Counted from the stretch's first letter, positions 23,481-38,487 are shown. The stretch: 64,000 nt of DNA from Ascidia mentula (GCA_947561715.1 OX387199.1:8189001-8253000), one strand, 5' to 3'. The notes: generated by a model not told the origin, from the letters alone. Numbers and translations: made by a program.

Positions 23481-25289
23481 TTTGCTCTAAATTGGGTTGT
23501 CAGCATTGTCAAAAAGAAAATGCAAATTAAAATACATGCAAATTAAATGAATGCAAAACAGATTGATAAAACTTGTAAATCATGCCTTCCTGCATCTTTT
23601 AACAATAATATAGAGAAAATAAAAACCTAACTGCCTCGAGATAGGAAAAAACACAGCTAATTGTCGCAAGAACACGCGCGAGTCGTGCCACAATCGATTC
23701 AGATCCCTTCTCGTTCTAGCTAATTTCACAACCACAATCACAGTAGCAGCGTTACTAACGAAGCCGCTGGTCATAAGCACACGTGACACAGCAAAACCCA
23801 GAAAAAAAAGCAAAAGTCGGTCATGTGTGTAACAAGCGCCTTTTGCACTTTTGCAAGATTGACATCGCGCGGCAATGCTTGGAATGATGTTTTCTCCAAA
23901 AGATTTTAATTTTATTTTTAAGCATTCTGTTATGTATAAGTTTTTTTGTTATTTAACTTGTTTTCGAACATTACAAAAATATCTCAGTCTGTAACAATAT
24001 CTACATACCACTATATACATATTTTCAAATATATGCTTAAAGTACACAGGAATCGCATCGGTTATCTGCCTCGTGTTGAAAAAAGACTTCGGCAAATTTG
24101 TCTTTCTAATTACAATCACGACTGAATACTTATCAGCGGCAAAAGAATATACAACGCAAAAATGTTACTGTCGGGACTGTGCCTATATCACTGCCTGGTT
24201 TCATGTCTACTCTCCTGCTGGTTATATTGTGTGTGGTTTAAGATTTAGGGAATTAGGATCACGACCATAAAATCGCAATTTACACGTTCATGTAAAGGCA
24301 GCATATTGGCTCAAAACAGTGTTGTAAATATTATGAGAGATGTATACCAGCAACCATCTCATTTCTTGACCAAATAACCCGTTGTTCTACGTGTTTCGTT
24401 TCGATTTCGTGTTCTGTAGCTTTGAACATCGGCTACCTCGATCTTCATGTTACTCGTAGGTGTTGATAGGTCAAAGAAAATGAAATGACAGATGATCTTA
24501 CGTAACTGCCATAAACAATGGCCTACATTACATTAAGTTGCATACATATGTCGATTCATTTGTATATTTTATGTGAGCTTTGTAAGCGATACGCAACGGT
24601 TGTTACTTCATGCCGCTTAAATGGTCTTATTCGCACGTAATTTGTTGCTGTTGGTGTTTCAACACATTCTTTTACATCTGGGCTATATATATCTTGGCAA
24701 GCGCAGCACGCAACTACTTATAAAATTGAACAGCTGCATGATTACCCGACTGACACAATACGAGCAGCTCAAGAAGTGTCCTGTACCTATAAACATAGTT
24801 AAAACAATAATATGAAGTCAGATATCAGTCTATTACGAAGTCCAACAACGATGACCCTTGTTTCTTTTCATAAGTCATATGCAACGGGTGCCAAGAGCCA
24901 AATCTACGTCTTGCAGGGTCTCACTTCATTTAGTACTGCATCCACCCAACGTTACCCATTCGTTTGACCTACGTTTTCGACCACTCAAGTTTGGAAAGAC
25001 AAATATTTGCCGTCGTGATGTGGCACTTTCGCGAGGCACGATTTGCTTGTCAGCAAGTGACCTAATTAAGCCGTTTGGCACGCAGGCATGTACTTCAAAC
25101 GTGAGTATAGGGCAGATGATTGATATATTCAACTTTGCAAAAATACACCCTGAAATATAGCCTATTTGATACAAGAAAATTGTGGCAAAGTTTGCTTTGC
25201 TTTATAACCGTGCATAATGCATGCGATATATATTCAATATACACTACAGCCCCATAATGTAAAAAGGTAATGTATACATTTTTGTGTAA
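23481..25289. other. Gene-poor stretch, presumed GPX4 promoter at its left edge
   Basis: I read both strands and found no exon with recognisable homology. Short open frames occur but look like chance. Confidence 0.4.
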
Positions 25290-25342
25290 GCTGCAGACAG
25301 ATGGCCGCACTGTTTCGACGTAAAAGGTCTTATCTGTGCAGC
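25290..25342 (-). ncRNA. Decayed hammerhead ribozyme-like sequence
   Basis: Read on the minus strand: GCTGCA, a core CAGATAA where an active ribozyme has CTGATGA, GACC...GTC as stem II, GAAACAG, a loop, then CTGTC and TGCAGC. Stem I (GCTGCA with TGCAGC) is perfect over six pairs. Stem III (ACAG/CTGT) has four pairs and the cleavage triplet GTC is in place. Two differences in the conserved core should abolish cleavage. It shares layout and the trailing AGCTTAC with the sequence at 50797-50840. Confidence 0.6.
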
Positions 25343-26657
25343 TGGTGTGACTATCAGACGACTTTGCTGACCAAACGGCCAAGCAAAGACTTCCACATTA
25401 CTATTTTTGTTTGAACATTGTGAGAAAATATTTTTGTATGGGCTAAGTAAAGTTGCAGCAGATAAGTGTAGACCCATACAAGTTACAGCATCGATCGGCA
25501 TTATAGTGGTTTAATGTCAATGTTGGCAAAGTAAATTTGTCTGTAGTTCATGAATTTTTACCCAACAAGTATTAAATTCGAAAGCTGGTTTCTTGCCAGT
25601 TAGTTACAGATAATGTTTCGCCGCACACTTGGGCAGCGCTTGGCAAACTGCCAGTGCTCGTACAGTTTATTTTCAGAGTCAAAGCGCGCGTCACGAAAAA
25701 TAACGCTATTTTCTGTATCACAACAATCTAATATGACTAACCAACAAAATAGCGCCACACAGCTAACCAACAAAACACACCGAACTGTGGCGTAAAGCAA
25801 GCCTTCACTTCTTCGGTTTACAATTCAATGAGCATTAAATTTTAACCACCTCCTTATTCAAAATAGAATCTATAAAATCAGCAGAGTAAGCAGAGCACAT
25901 GCAGCACAGCCAAACGACAACTAACACAACAAACAAAACAAAAAAAAACAATCGGACCAAGGCAATGTACTGCACTGACCAACAAAGGCACGCATTATTA
26001 CGTAACTATAACGACTGTGCGTGCAGCACTACAAATAATTCACTTGTTAACAGGTAAGAAACAATGCTAACAATCGCATTTTAAAAGAGATTCTAGCCAT
26101 CACGATGAAGGCCTTCACTAAGGCGAAATCAGCTAAATTACATTTCGATCATATAGACATCGCAGCCAAACTGGATCAAAGACATTTTGCCTGAGAAGCA
26201 ACAAACTCATGTTACAACATAGCAATGGTCTACGGACTGAGCTGCCATCAGCTCGGAGGTTATACAGTGGTCATTATTTAGTCATAGCATTACACCTATA
26301 CTGGCCGTTGGGTCCTCCATTCCTCAAACACCAGAAAGGAGCGTAACTTTTTGTAAGTTATCTTGTCCCGATTTGTCAGAAACAGTAAATTAATTGCAAA
26401 AATAATGCATAGGGAGTGCATACACCGCACTGTGAAATATCGGTTGATGTTTTATAAACGTTGGGCGTTTTTGTTATATTGTTGTTTTTTGCTGTAATAT
26501 TTTTTTTGTTTACAAGGAAATTCATACACTTTTTTAAATTGCTGCGAGAAAAACTTGTTCATTGTTACATGCGATTAAAATAATTTTGAAAATTGCGCCA
26601 ACCAACATTTACATGAGAATAAGTGGCGTTCAACGATTGATAGTTGGAGCAGTCTTA
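25343..26657. other. Gene-free repeat-rich stretch
   Basis: No exon recognised. At 26101-26129 a plus-strand CGATGA, GCCTT/AAGGC hairpin and GAAA resemble a hammerhead core lacking one base. Confidence 0.4.
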
Positions 26658-26749
26658 GGGTGGAATGCAGAAACCCCGCTTAACTTTAAGCTCGGCTTAA
26701 ATCCCCGCTTAAGACGTCATAAGTTAAGCGGGGTTTCTGCATTCCACCC
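26658..26749. mobile_element. Palindromic MITE with TTA target duplication
   Basis: A 92-base element with about 30-base inverted ends beginning GGGTGGAATGCAGAAACCCC, flanked by TTA on both sides. The 3-base target site again suggests PIF/Harbinger. It has no coding capacity and is almost perfectly palindromic, which suggests recent activity. Confidence 0.8.
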
Positions 26750-28678
26750 TTATTATGTCTTACATTCTTTGCTTTTTGTTGCAAAACATGTTGGAAATTA
26801 GTTTGCGAAAGTCTTTTTAGTTTTGGTACAAAAACCGTACCAAAATAATTTCAATATTTCCAAAGATATAAGCAGTTTGTATAAGAGACGAATTGCGCCG
26901 TTGAATAAGCGAACTACTCTACCAGCTTTTAGGTTTTCAAACCAAGTATGTGGTGTTTTTAACTTGTTTCTGGTAGCGAGTTTGAACTTTAAATACTTCC
27001 TTTTTTTGGTGTCAGGCCATGATGAATCCTCATTGAGATTTTCCATTTTACTATTAGACAGTGTTCTATACAACTGTTTGCTGTTTAGGCAGTAGATTCT
27101 GCTATGCCAACAGTCTGTTTGCTGCCTGGCACATTGGCAATCCATACTACTTGCCCTCTAACAGCACATTGTAAACTGCAAAAGTAAACTCCTTTTGGGG
27201 AATTTTTACCCTTTGCCGTCTCTGTAGATGTTATTGCCAACCTGTAGGCTACTTAAGGCAATGTTCGATGTTATAAACTTCGAAGAAAAGTCATTTTTAA
27301 GTTAAATGATTTTGTGTCATCGAGGGCGCTATGCGCCAACTAGCCAACACAGCCGATGCAAGGAAAAAAATGACTTCACTCTTGCTGATAAACAGAACAT
27401 CTCTAATATTTTTGCACTCGTTACACCAAGCAATAAACTCACACTAATTTATGTTATTTACTTCAAAAAGTTTTTACTAAAAGTTTATATAAAAGAAGTT
27501 CTCACATCCTAAATATTCTAAATGCCATTAAAATTAAACATGCCAGTGCTAATAACTTGCTTACTTACTTAAAATAGCTTTTACTAAAATTTCTTTATAA
27601 TAGGTTGAGTATAGGACTATAACATTTGATGTTGTTGAGTTTAGTGACGGTGCAGTTGTTTGTGTGACGTAATAATGAGGGTGCGCCAACTAACCAACGC
27701 GCCAACCATACATTTATTTATTTATTTATGGCCTTGAAAAGTTTTTTTTCTGTTTTTGCTTCCTTGACGAATGCCAACGGGTAGAATTGTTGCCGCACAA
27801 ACTAAGTGATTTCTGAAAACCAATATTACAAATTTGATGGTCCATTTGCATTTTTGACTGACATTATGTTTCCTATTTTGACATGACATTTTTTGCAGCA
27901 TTCGTACAATCAGCAGGACTGCACAAATTGCGCCACTGGGGCATGTGGCCCACGTGTTGGACATCGCTGTTTTAAATTCCAAATTTATCTAGTACTCTCA
28001 TTGTACTAAAAACATTTTTGCCGGATCGATTGAATCAACCAAAAAAAAGACAAACTATTGTGTTTATATAGCCCTTGCAACGAATTTACAATTATACCAA
28101 GCTAAAATATTGCTACCTTATAAACACACAGGCGACTGCTGAGTTGTGCAACATGTTCAATGCATGTGTGTGTTATAAGTAAATCCTGTTTTTCAATGAG
28201 AAAGTGCCAGCCCATGTTATAACGTAAATTGTTTCCTCTGCTCTGGGCTTAACGTTGCCTGTCTCCACATTAACGACCAGGGTTAGGCATAATTTGAGAA
28301 AAGACAACAGTTTGTTCAATTCCATCTTTGCAATAAAGGTGCCATTTGAGTGAGGCAAGGTGAACTTTTAAAAAATAACAGAATCAGCAGTAGAAAATGT
28401 AAACAGTTTAAATATTGTGTTCTGTCTGTTGCATCTGGCGAAACAAACATTTTTAAGTCAAGTCAATTGCTATCTGTCAGCTTGATGCAGAAGCAGACAT
28501 TTGGATCAGTTGGATTTCAAGTTCGGGGCGTGGTCGATTTTGGACTTTCATCAGCCGCCGTTGTCATTTTGAACCCTGCATGATCTATGTCACTAGTTCG
28601 TGACAAGTCGCGGCAAGGAATCGATGCCAACAAACTTCAAAGGGTTTTATTAACTTAAAAAATAAACATTTTTCGTTC
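26750..28678. other. Intergenic, repeat remnants
   Basis: No gene seen. Near 27971 a sequence read on the minus strand starts CAGCGATGTCCAACACGTGG, resembling a hAT terminus; its partner end was not found. Confidence 0.4.
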
Positions 28679-29191
28679 CAAGGCGAAGAAAACTTCAGGA
28701 CTTTCCATCCCCATTTCATCTCTGGACCCCAGGAGATCTCGGCATTTGATTAGATCATTCGAGTCACGTGTTACCAGTTTGTGGGAGTTGTTACGATTGC
28801 TCAGCGTCATGCAGAAAAGAGTGACGTGTGCGAAATTCATCCCGCCGAACGGACAGGAGATATATAGCACTGCTATTTCCCACGTGGACAACAAGGTTGT
28901 CTTTGTCGCTCAAAACATGGATTGTAGCAACAATAAAACAGTTGGATTTTTAGATTTGAGTAAGTCGTGTCACCAAAACGTTAGAATCTTTTCTCCTGCG
29001 TGAATGGCGTCTGTTAGAGGGCAAGTGCCGATATAAGCTTCAACTCACTATCTGCTTAGAAATTCCTTACACAGAAGCACATAGACAAGGGACCTGCTGT
29101 GTTACTGTTTTTGCCGCAAATCGCCTTGTTACCTTCTACGAAACGGGCCACATACTCTCGCCAATGCCTATTGTTGTGAACGTTCCTCCGG
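28679..29191 (+). CDS. Two spliced exons of an unidentified gene or gene remnant
   Basis: Exon A ends at 28959 with a strong donor (A|GTAAGT). Exon B runs 29060-29191 between a good acceptor and donor, and the phase agrees. The left edge of exon A (about 28679) is a guess at the acceptor. The joined sequence reads through SLDPRRSRHLIRSFES, LWELLRLLSVMQKRVTCAKF, EIYSTAISHVDNKVVFVAQN, then IPYTEAHRQGTCCVTVFAAN and RLVTFYETGHILSPMPIVVN. It looks like folded protein, perhaps beta-propeller strands, but I do not recognise the family. No further exon was found up to 30566. It may be a fragment of a duplicated gene. Confidence 0.35.
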
Positions 29192-29288
29192 GTGAGATTT
29201 TAAATAAATAAATAAATTCACTTAATTTATTTTTTTGTAGTTTTTGCACTGTTCATAGCAAATGTATCAACATTATCAAATGATGAAT

Positions 29289-29523
29289 AACAGTTATTTC
29301 AATCATTAGGACCATGAAAATATTTTGTGCGGATGCATAATATGATGCTGATGACAATTATGTAATAAATAGTGGCTTTAGTTCAGGAACTTCTTGTTTG
29401 TGGCTCGCTTATCATTGCTGCCTGCAGTATTGTTTCATGCAACCAAAAGGCCGCATAAACCCTGGGAATTATTTCTAATCCACTGGAACGTGCGACCTTC
29501 ATAGGCCCCTCGCCATGATTTTT
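29289..29523. repeat. Diverged copy of the neighbouring hAT-like element
   Basis: About 235 bases that closely match the left part of the element at 29572-30099; both contain GGATGCATAATATGATGCTG and TTCAGGAACTTCTTGTTTGT. The two copies lie in direct orientation, with a period of roughly 265 to 300 bases. Confidence 0.75.
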
Positions 29524-29571
29524 AAGCTTGAACAATAATCACTAAAATTTATAACAGTTATTTGACTAGAG

Positions 29572-30099
29572 AAGTGCATTTCAACCACTGGGACTATCCG
29601 CACTGATGCGGGTACGAAAATATTTGTGTGGATGCATAATATGATGCTGATAACAATAGTGTGATAAATAGTGGTTTTAGTTCAGGAACTTCTTGTTTGT
29701 GGCTCGCTTATCATTGCTGCCTGCAGCATTGTTTCATGCAACCAAAAGGCCACATAAACCTTGGGAAGTATGTCTAATCTACTGGAATGTGCGACCTTCA
29801 TAGTCCCTCGTCATGATTTTAAGCTTTCTTCGAGTAAAATTTCTTTTGTAAAATTGCAGCAAATAGTAAATTGCAGGTTTATTAACTAATATCTATGGTA
29901 ATGTTCTTTACGTAACCAAAATATTCTATCCTTTCTGGTGTTATTTACCTGTGTGTTAGTATTTGCGATGTAGGTTATACATAACGGGGTTTTTGAAAAT
30001 CTAAATCTAATCCGTTCAATTCGTTTGGCTGGTTGTGCGGATAAAACTTTCGTGCCAGAAAAAAGTGCGGACCGTCCGCGAAAAGGTTGAAAATCACTG
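29572..30099. mobile_element. Non-autonomous hAT element, 528 bases
   Basis: The 8-base direct repeat GACTAGAG flanks it at 29564-29571 and 30100-30107. The ends are short imperfect inverted repeats: AAGTGCATTTCAACC at the left and CAGTGATTTTCAACC in complement at the right. An 8-base target duplication and CAGTG-type ends are the hAT hallmark. No transposase is encoded. Confidence 0.8.
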
Positions 30100-30566
30100 G
30101 ACTAGAGTAACTTCCATTGTGGGGTAAGGATATGCAGACTTTTGAAATAAATAAGTTAAATCCAAACATGGTGCGGATCTCACACACTCCTGCGACTTTT
30201 CACGATCACCGTGAACCACGTGAGCAAAACCGCAATTGCACTACACCCATGCTTTATGGCCACTCCGTGATAAGATTTTGTTCTGTTTTTAAAATAACAT
30301 CAAGTTTGTCTTTTAACACATGCAATAGGTACAAGAACTAGCTTAATTCAAAATGCGATAACCACCAGTGCAAAACAGCGATTTCAATCAATGGCGGATG
30401 AATATAGCGCTTGCCGAAACCCTCATGAAAGCACGTGGTCAAGATATAGAAAAAGGCGGTGTTTTCCAGAACTTTCGATTACCAGCAACCTGCCAGTCTC
30501 TTTTGCTGTTAGATCTAGTTGGTTGTTTCATTAGTTACGTGTGTCGTTAGCTTCCAGCAATCCACC

Positions 30567-32816
<2,250 letters not shown>

Positions 32817-33260
32817 TTAGAAGAATTTGTGATTTCGTCCCTTTATACACTCATACCTGCTTCTGTTCCTGCTGACAAAATTCCAACAACCAAGATCGTG
32901 TAATCCTGTTAAACCTGCCAAAAAGTTCTGTGTCCTTTTGTCTTTATATGAAAGGCGAGGAGTGTCAGAGGTCAGGTGACAATTATGTTGCTGCTTTACT
33001 TTTATAAACCGCCCACCTTGCTCAACATTGCTGCCCAGTCCAAGTAAAAAAAACAGAATTTTGTAAATCTTTTGTTTTTGTGTGGTTACTGAGATGGAGC
33101 AGAGGCAGAAACAAAAAAAATTTCGATCTGCAATCGTGTAACCACGATGAGCCAGCGTTTTTTGAAAGACTCCTAGTGTGCAGGCGTAATATATATTCGA
33201 AGAGCCTTGACTTCAGAAAACTGTTTTCTCTGAAATGGGTTTGTACGATATGCGAGCCCC
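32817..33260. other. Cyclophilin 1 3' region
   Basis: Presumed 3' UTR followed by intergenic sequence. No exon seen. Confidence 0.4.
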
Positions 33261-34790
33261 TTGTTGTCTATGATAAGCATGATAATTAAAAATATAAACG
33301 ACAGCATGGAAGTGCAAAAAGTGAATTTTTTGACCAAGGCCATATCTCCTAATTTAATGGCCAGATTTGGTGCGCCGTTGCGCGTCTCAACCGATCGTGG
33401 TAGCCAGTTTACTTCGGACGCATTTAATGATTTTTGTATTCAATTTGGCATTAAACTTCAGCAAACCACGGCTTACAAGCCCGCCAGCAATGGATACATT
33501 GAGATCCAACATAAGTACTTAAAATCTGCTCTAAAGGCACACAATCAACCAAATAATTGGCATGCGAACTTGGGACATATACTTTTGGGTTTGAGAAACG
33601 TATATAAGCCAGATATAGATGCATGCGCAGCCGAGTTGGTTTATGGTCAAACATTAAGATTACCAGGAGAATTTTTTGAGGAGATCGCACCGGAAATATC
33701 CGTATCCGACTATTCTAAACGATTAACCGCATTTATGGCTCATTTAAATTTTGCCAGACGCAAGACACAGCAACAGGTCAACGTCTACATTGATCCAGCT
33801 CTAGCCAGCTGCACTCACGTTTTTGTAAGGGTACACGCCAAAAAGGGTGCCTTGTATCCAGCATATGATGGTCCTTAAAAAGTATTAGAAAAACGACCAA
33901 AATTTTTTACCTTAGCCATGAACGGTCGTGAAAATACCGTTACTATTGACAGGCTCAAAGTAGCTAATTTACCTGAAATTCAAACTTTAACCGTTTATTC
34001 TCCTGACCTAACCAATCTTGATGTTCATCTAGACACTTCTATAGGTTTAGGCGAAATAACTGATCCTTCTATTGCATCTGACACTGCACCTCTTGTTCCA
34101 ATTCCCGATCAAGATATACACGTTACCCGAAGAGGACGCGTAATCCGAAAACCTCTTCGATATTGAGATTGAAAAGAATGAACGGGAAAATGCATCAAAT
34201 AGGTTTTATCCTTTTTATATCATTTTTTGGGAATGTAGTGAACGGCGGAATGCAATCGTTCAAACTTTGCCACGAGGCCTTGTATAAGGGAGAATATGCC
34301 ATACCAGAACCTACTGTTTGTCAGAAACAGAGAGTCCCAATTTTTAAGACATGTTCTGGCGAGCTTTATAATCCTTCTAGCGATTTTATTCGGATAGAGG
34401 TGTATTCTTGTCAAATTTTTGAATCTTCATATGAATCACACTTTTATTTTTTCGGAGGTAAATTTCATACAAAGAAATCTATGGCCATAACACCCCCATC
34501 TTAAGGTGCTTGTGGGGATTGGCAACGAACTCATAGCGCTCCTTTAATAGGACGTTTAACACAGTCCTCTGATAACGTTTGGTCATCTTCGAATGAAGTT
34601 AAAGTAAATTATAAATGGCCTACCTCCACAAAAGGAGTTGTTCACAATGGTGTTTTGACAAAGTTCACTATTTTATATGACCCCATACATAAACAAATGA
34701 AGGGTGCATTAGGAATTATGTCCAAATGCAATATCCACCGTGGTAGCTGCACAGTAGGTACACGTATTTTTACGTGGGCGATGCCTCTGA
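33261..34790 (+). mobile_element. Fossil Ty3/gypsy-like LTR retroelement fragment
   Basis: A truncated remnant that keeps the later part of a pol region, recognisable as retroelement integrase, followed by the pol tail and then a separate frame with a hydrophobic leader and spaced cysteines that could be an envelope-like region. It is broken, with several breaks, and neither a protease/reverse transcriptase part nor a pair of LTRs was found. The integrase part still reads well, so the copy need not be very old. It lies between the two cyclophilin genes. Confidence 0.75.
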
Positions 34791-37453
34791 CGTCAGATAC
34801 ACCCTGAATCAATACTAGGGGGTTAAGTGAGTAGACCTATACACCTAAATATCAAATTATGACGTTTGACGTAAGAACATGTTTAAACAAGATCTTTTAC
34901 GGTTGGCTGCAATGTCACCGATTTTTCGCGAAAACAGACATACAAGCTTTCTATAAAAAGGTTGCTGTAGTATTGGTGCCATTATTGAGCTAGAAAAGTA
35001 ATCGTTTAGATGAAGTTGATTGCTTGCGATCTCTAAAACTAAAAGAGTCTGTTGCAGTGTTAGCTAAATAAATTCAATGTTTCGGCATTTGTTTAAAGGT
35101 TAACGTGACCCGAATGTATGGACAATAGGTTAGGTGGGCGTGACCGAAAAAAGGTAAGAACCACTTCTTTTAAGCTATCATACGCTTTAGTGGTGGGATT
35201 TAACTGATTCGCACCAGTTCGTGCGAACCGGTTCGTATAATTTATTGACCTACGCGAGACGGTTATTAACAGGCGTATGTATAGGCCTTTGTTTCACTTC
35301 GAGTACTGTATTCCCGCGGTTACTATGGCATGCTGCTAGCGAGAGAACTGGTTGCTAAAATATTTGAATCCCACTGCTGTTTTATACTGTTTAGTTTTAG
35401 TGGAATATGCGTTGTTTCAATATTGGGTCTTTTTGTAGTAACAGAATAGAAAAGTTTGGTCAAATTATGTTTTTGAAAGCAAAGGGTCGTGAAAATAGGT
35501 GTGTTTCGTATATTTATTTTCATGTCTTGCGCTTTTTCTCGCCGCAATGCTTATACCCCGGACGTATATGCGGCGAAAAATTTTGACAATGTTTGTTTGT
35601 TGTAGTTTTGTTGACAATCAGACTCTTAAAGAATTAAACAGATCTCTAATTTAGGCCCGTTTTTGCTTCCTACACGGAATTTTACCAAAAGAACGGTTTT
35701 TGCTACGGCTCATTTAAGTTTAACTTTTGCCAGGCTCCATTTTACTGCATAACTTACTTTACCGTTAATATGTTTACAGTGACGAAAAAAGTCTTATTTT
35801 TTTATGTTGCATGCCATTAACTTGAGTAGTACCTAGTATGTATGTTCGCAATTGTGACGTCACAACGTATTCGAATCCGAATTAAGTTGTTTTTCAACAT
35901 CTTTACAGATTTGGCGCCGACTGTAACTGCATCAGTTAGTTGAAGGGGTCGGAAAATGCTTTTCTATGACGTAATTGACGTATTTGACTTTGGATTGCTT
36001 GGTTATCTATGGGCTTCGAAACACCAAAAACTGTTTCAAAAAATACGTTCTGGCGATGAGTGTTAGGAAACGTATATAAACTTGCGGGAATAAATAAATC
36101 ACAAGCAATGAGAAGTATTTTATGTAGTTTACGTTTAGGCATTACTAAAAAATAAATATTACCGCAAAATCTTAGTTTATTGTTACACTTGAATCTTATT
36201 AGGCAATAACTGTGACACATGAAGGCGGTTTTAGGATCACACTCTCTTTTTGGATCCATTGGATTTGTTTGTGGCACAAAATTCAGGAGAGGTCATGTTG
36301 ATAACAATGCATAAAAATGGAATGGATTATAGTCACTTTTAAGTCTGCTCAATTTAGATTTATAGAACTCTCGCCACACAGCAGCATTTAATGCGAAGTA
36401 TAGGGCTGTCAAATTGTCCCAAATATGGACTGAAAGCACATGTCAGTTCTTGTGTCAAGCCTGCTTGGGCTTGCAGACTCCAATAGATGGTTTCAGTGGG
36501 TTCGTGAATGACTGCGAATTGTCAGCTTTTTTTCTTTTCTGTAACCTTGTTTTATGTCAAGTTGATTTGTTTTCCGGGGTATTCCTACGTGTTAGTTCAC
36601 ATCCATTTCTACACTTACACAACCTGGTTCCACAAATGCTACAGGTATATTTTCACTAGGGGACCACAAACTTGATAATTTTGAGAGGGATCTGTGAAAA
36701 GGTTGGGAACCACTGTCATTCATAAAAGACCGATGACTGTAATTATTGCCATGGTAGCATGCGCTGCTATGTTCTTGTATTTACATTTAACGCAACAGGT
36801 AAAAACTAATAAAGTGGCAGGGACATTGCCTGAGAAGTTGTTTTTCGTTCGCCTTTGTCTGTCAAATGCGTGGTAGGATATAACAGCATATATATATGCA
36901 CCATAAGACGTCTTGGATCTCAAGCAACATTAGACAATACATAACTTATATAAAAAAAAACAATCAGAAAAACATAAGGGTTAAGTTTGGATCGTATCCA
37001 CCGCAAAAAAACTAATTTTGTTTGGCCAAATTTGGGCCGCAAAGAAAAAAAGAGGTTTGGTTCAATTTGGTGAAAAAAATTTCCTGTCCAGTTTTTTTTT
37101 TCTTGACCATTTTACTTACATCTGTATGACACCGCATCGTATTACATGACAAATTTGGCGCCAAAAACAACAATTGAATTGTGAGATACTGTCCTCACGT
37201 GAATTTAGCTTCAATTTTTACGATCTGCTTAGCAATTTAACGTCCTGTTGGAATTGCTTTTAAAGTTTTACTGTCGGTACAGGATGGTTGATTCACCTTG
37301 ATACTATCTCGTTGTAATATATATGGTTCTATCGCATTCACTTGAGGCAGATTTCCGTCAATTTGTGTTCAATCATGCGTGAAATCGTGCACTTTTTATT
37401 TCCCCAAAGTGGTGAGTCCTGATATCCATTGCAGTTTTTGCAATAAATCAATC
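34791..37453. other. Intergenic with hAT remnants
   Basis: At about 35187-35379 the ends TGGTGGGATTTAAC and, in complement, CAGTGGGATTCAAAT bracket a likely hAT MITE. Near 36716 another end reads, in complement, CAGTGGTTCCCAACCTTTTC. No gene is evident in the rest. Confidence 0.5.
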
Positions 37454-38487
37454 ATGGCCAGATCAAGGGTATTTTTCGACATGACAGCTGACAACAAACC
37501 ATTGGGACGAATTGTTATGGAGGTAAGAAGTTCTCATTCCAGATAAACAAGTAAAGAGTGTCATAACTTGATGTGGATAATTGGCATCTAAGTGAGATGA
37601 CATCAGTTTTTCATCACCTTACTGATTTTTTTAGCTTCGTCCTGATGTTGTTCCAAAAACTGCTGAAAATTTTAGAGCATTGTGCACTGGTGAAAAGGGA
37701 TTTGGTTTCAAAGGAAGTGCATTTCATCGTGTCATCCCAGATTTCATGTGCCAGGTACCTTCCCCGAAGTATATTGTTGACTTCCAAACAATATATATAT
37801 TTTTTAATAAAATGTCAACTAATCCTAATGCTCAACCACTTTGTGCCAGGGTGGTGACTTCACACGAGGTAATGGAACTGGTGGCAAAAGTATCTATGGA
37901 GAGAAATTTGCAGATGAAAACTTTAGTTTGAAACATACAGGACCAGGTTTGTGAACTGTTTATGGTCGGTTGTTTGTACCCTTTTGGGCATGCATATTTA
38001 ACACCTTTACTAAATAATTATCATCTTTTTGGAATGCTATCTTTTTTAAATGTGCATGTGCATTTTGTAGCTGGTTAAAGCTGCTTCCCCCCCCCAAATA
38101 TTTGTATTCTAATTTTGATTTGCTGCTTAAAAGGTATTCTGTCCATGGCCAATGCTGGACCTCACACCAATGGCTCTCAGTTTTTCATTTGCACCGTTAA
38201 AACAACCTGGTGAGTTTCTTATACAAAAAAATATTGTGTAAGTTACTTCAAGGCATGAAGTTGCAAAGTCTTAGCACTTTTCTGAGTGGCTAGAGCAGTG
38301 ATAATGATTGTATGATAAATACTGGCTCAAAGTTTGTTCAAAAATACCTTTCAGGTTGGATGGCAAACATGTGGTTTTCGGAAGTATTGTTGACGGAATG
38401 GATGTAGTGAAAAAAATTGAATCTTATGGTTCACGTGAGGGAAAAACATCAAAACCCATTGTCATTGCTGACAGTGGGCAATTATAA
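37454..38487 (+). CDS. Cyclophilin A-type peptidyl-prolyl isomerase, copy 2
   Basis: Five exons: 37454-37522, 37635-37754, 37850-37946, 38134-38209, 38355-38487, together 495 bases (164 residues). The intron positions and phases equal those of copy 1. The catalytic and ligand-binding residues are all kept: [43 protein letters not shown]. It differs from copy 1 by one extra N-terminal residue and scattered substitutions. Intron 2 is nearly the same in both copies, including AATAAAATGTCAACT and TTTGTGCCAG, which points to a recent tandem duplication or gene conversion. Intron 3 here is compact, without the insertions of copy 1. Confidence 0.95.

Noticed and set aside
25600-25800. Open frames on both strands around 25700
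   Set aside because: Neither has a convincing start, splice signals or homology.
29338-29360. CTGATGA in the hAT-like repeat
   Set aside because: No GAAA or stem follows. Chance occurrence in a repeat.
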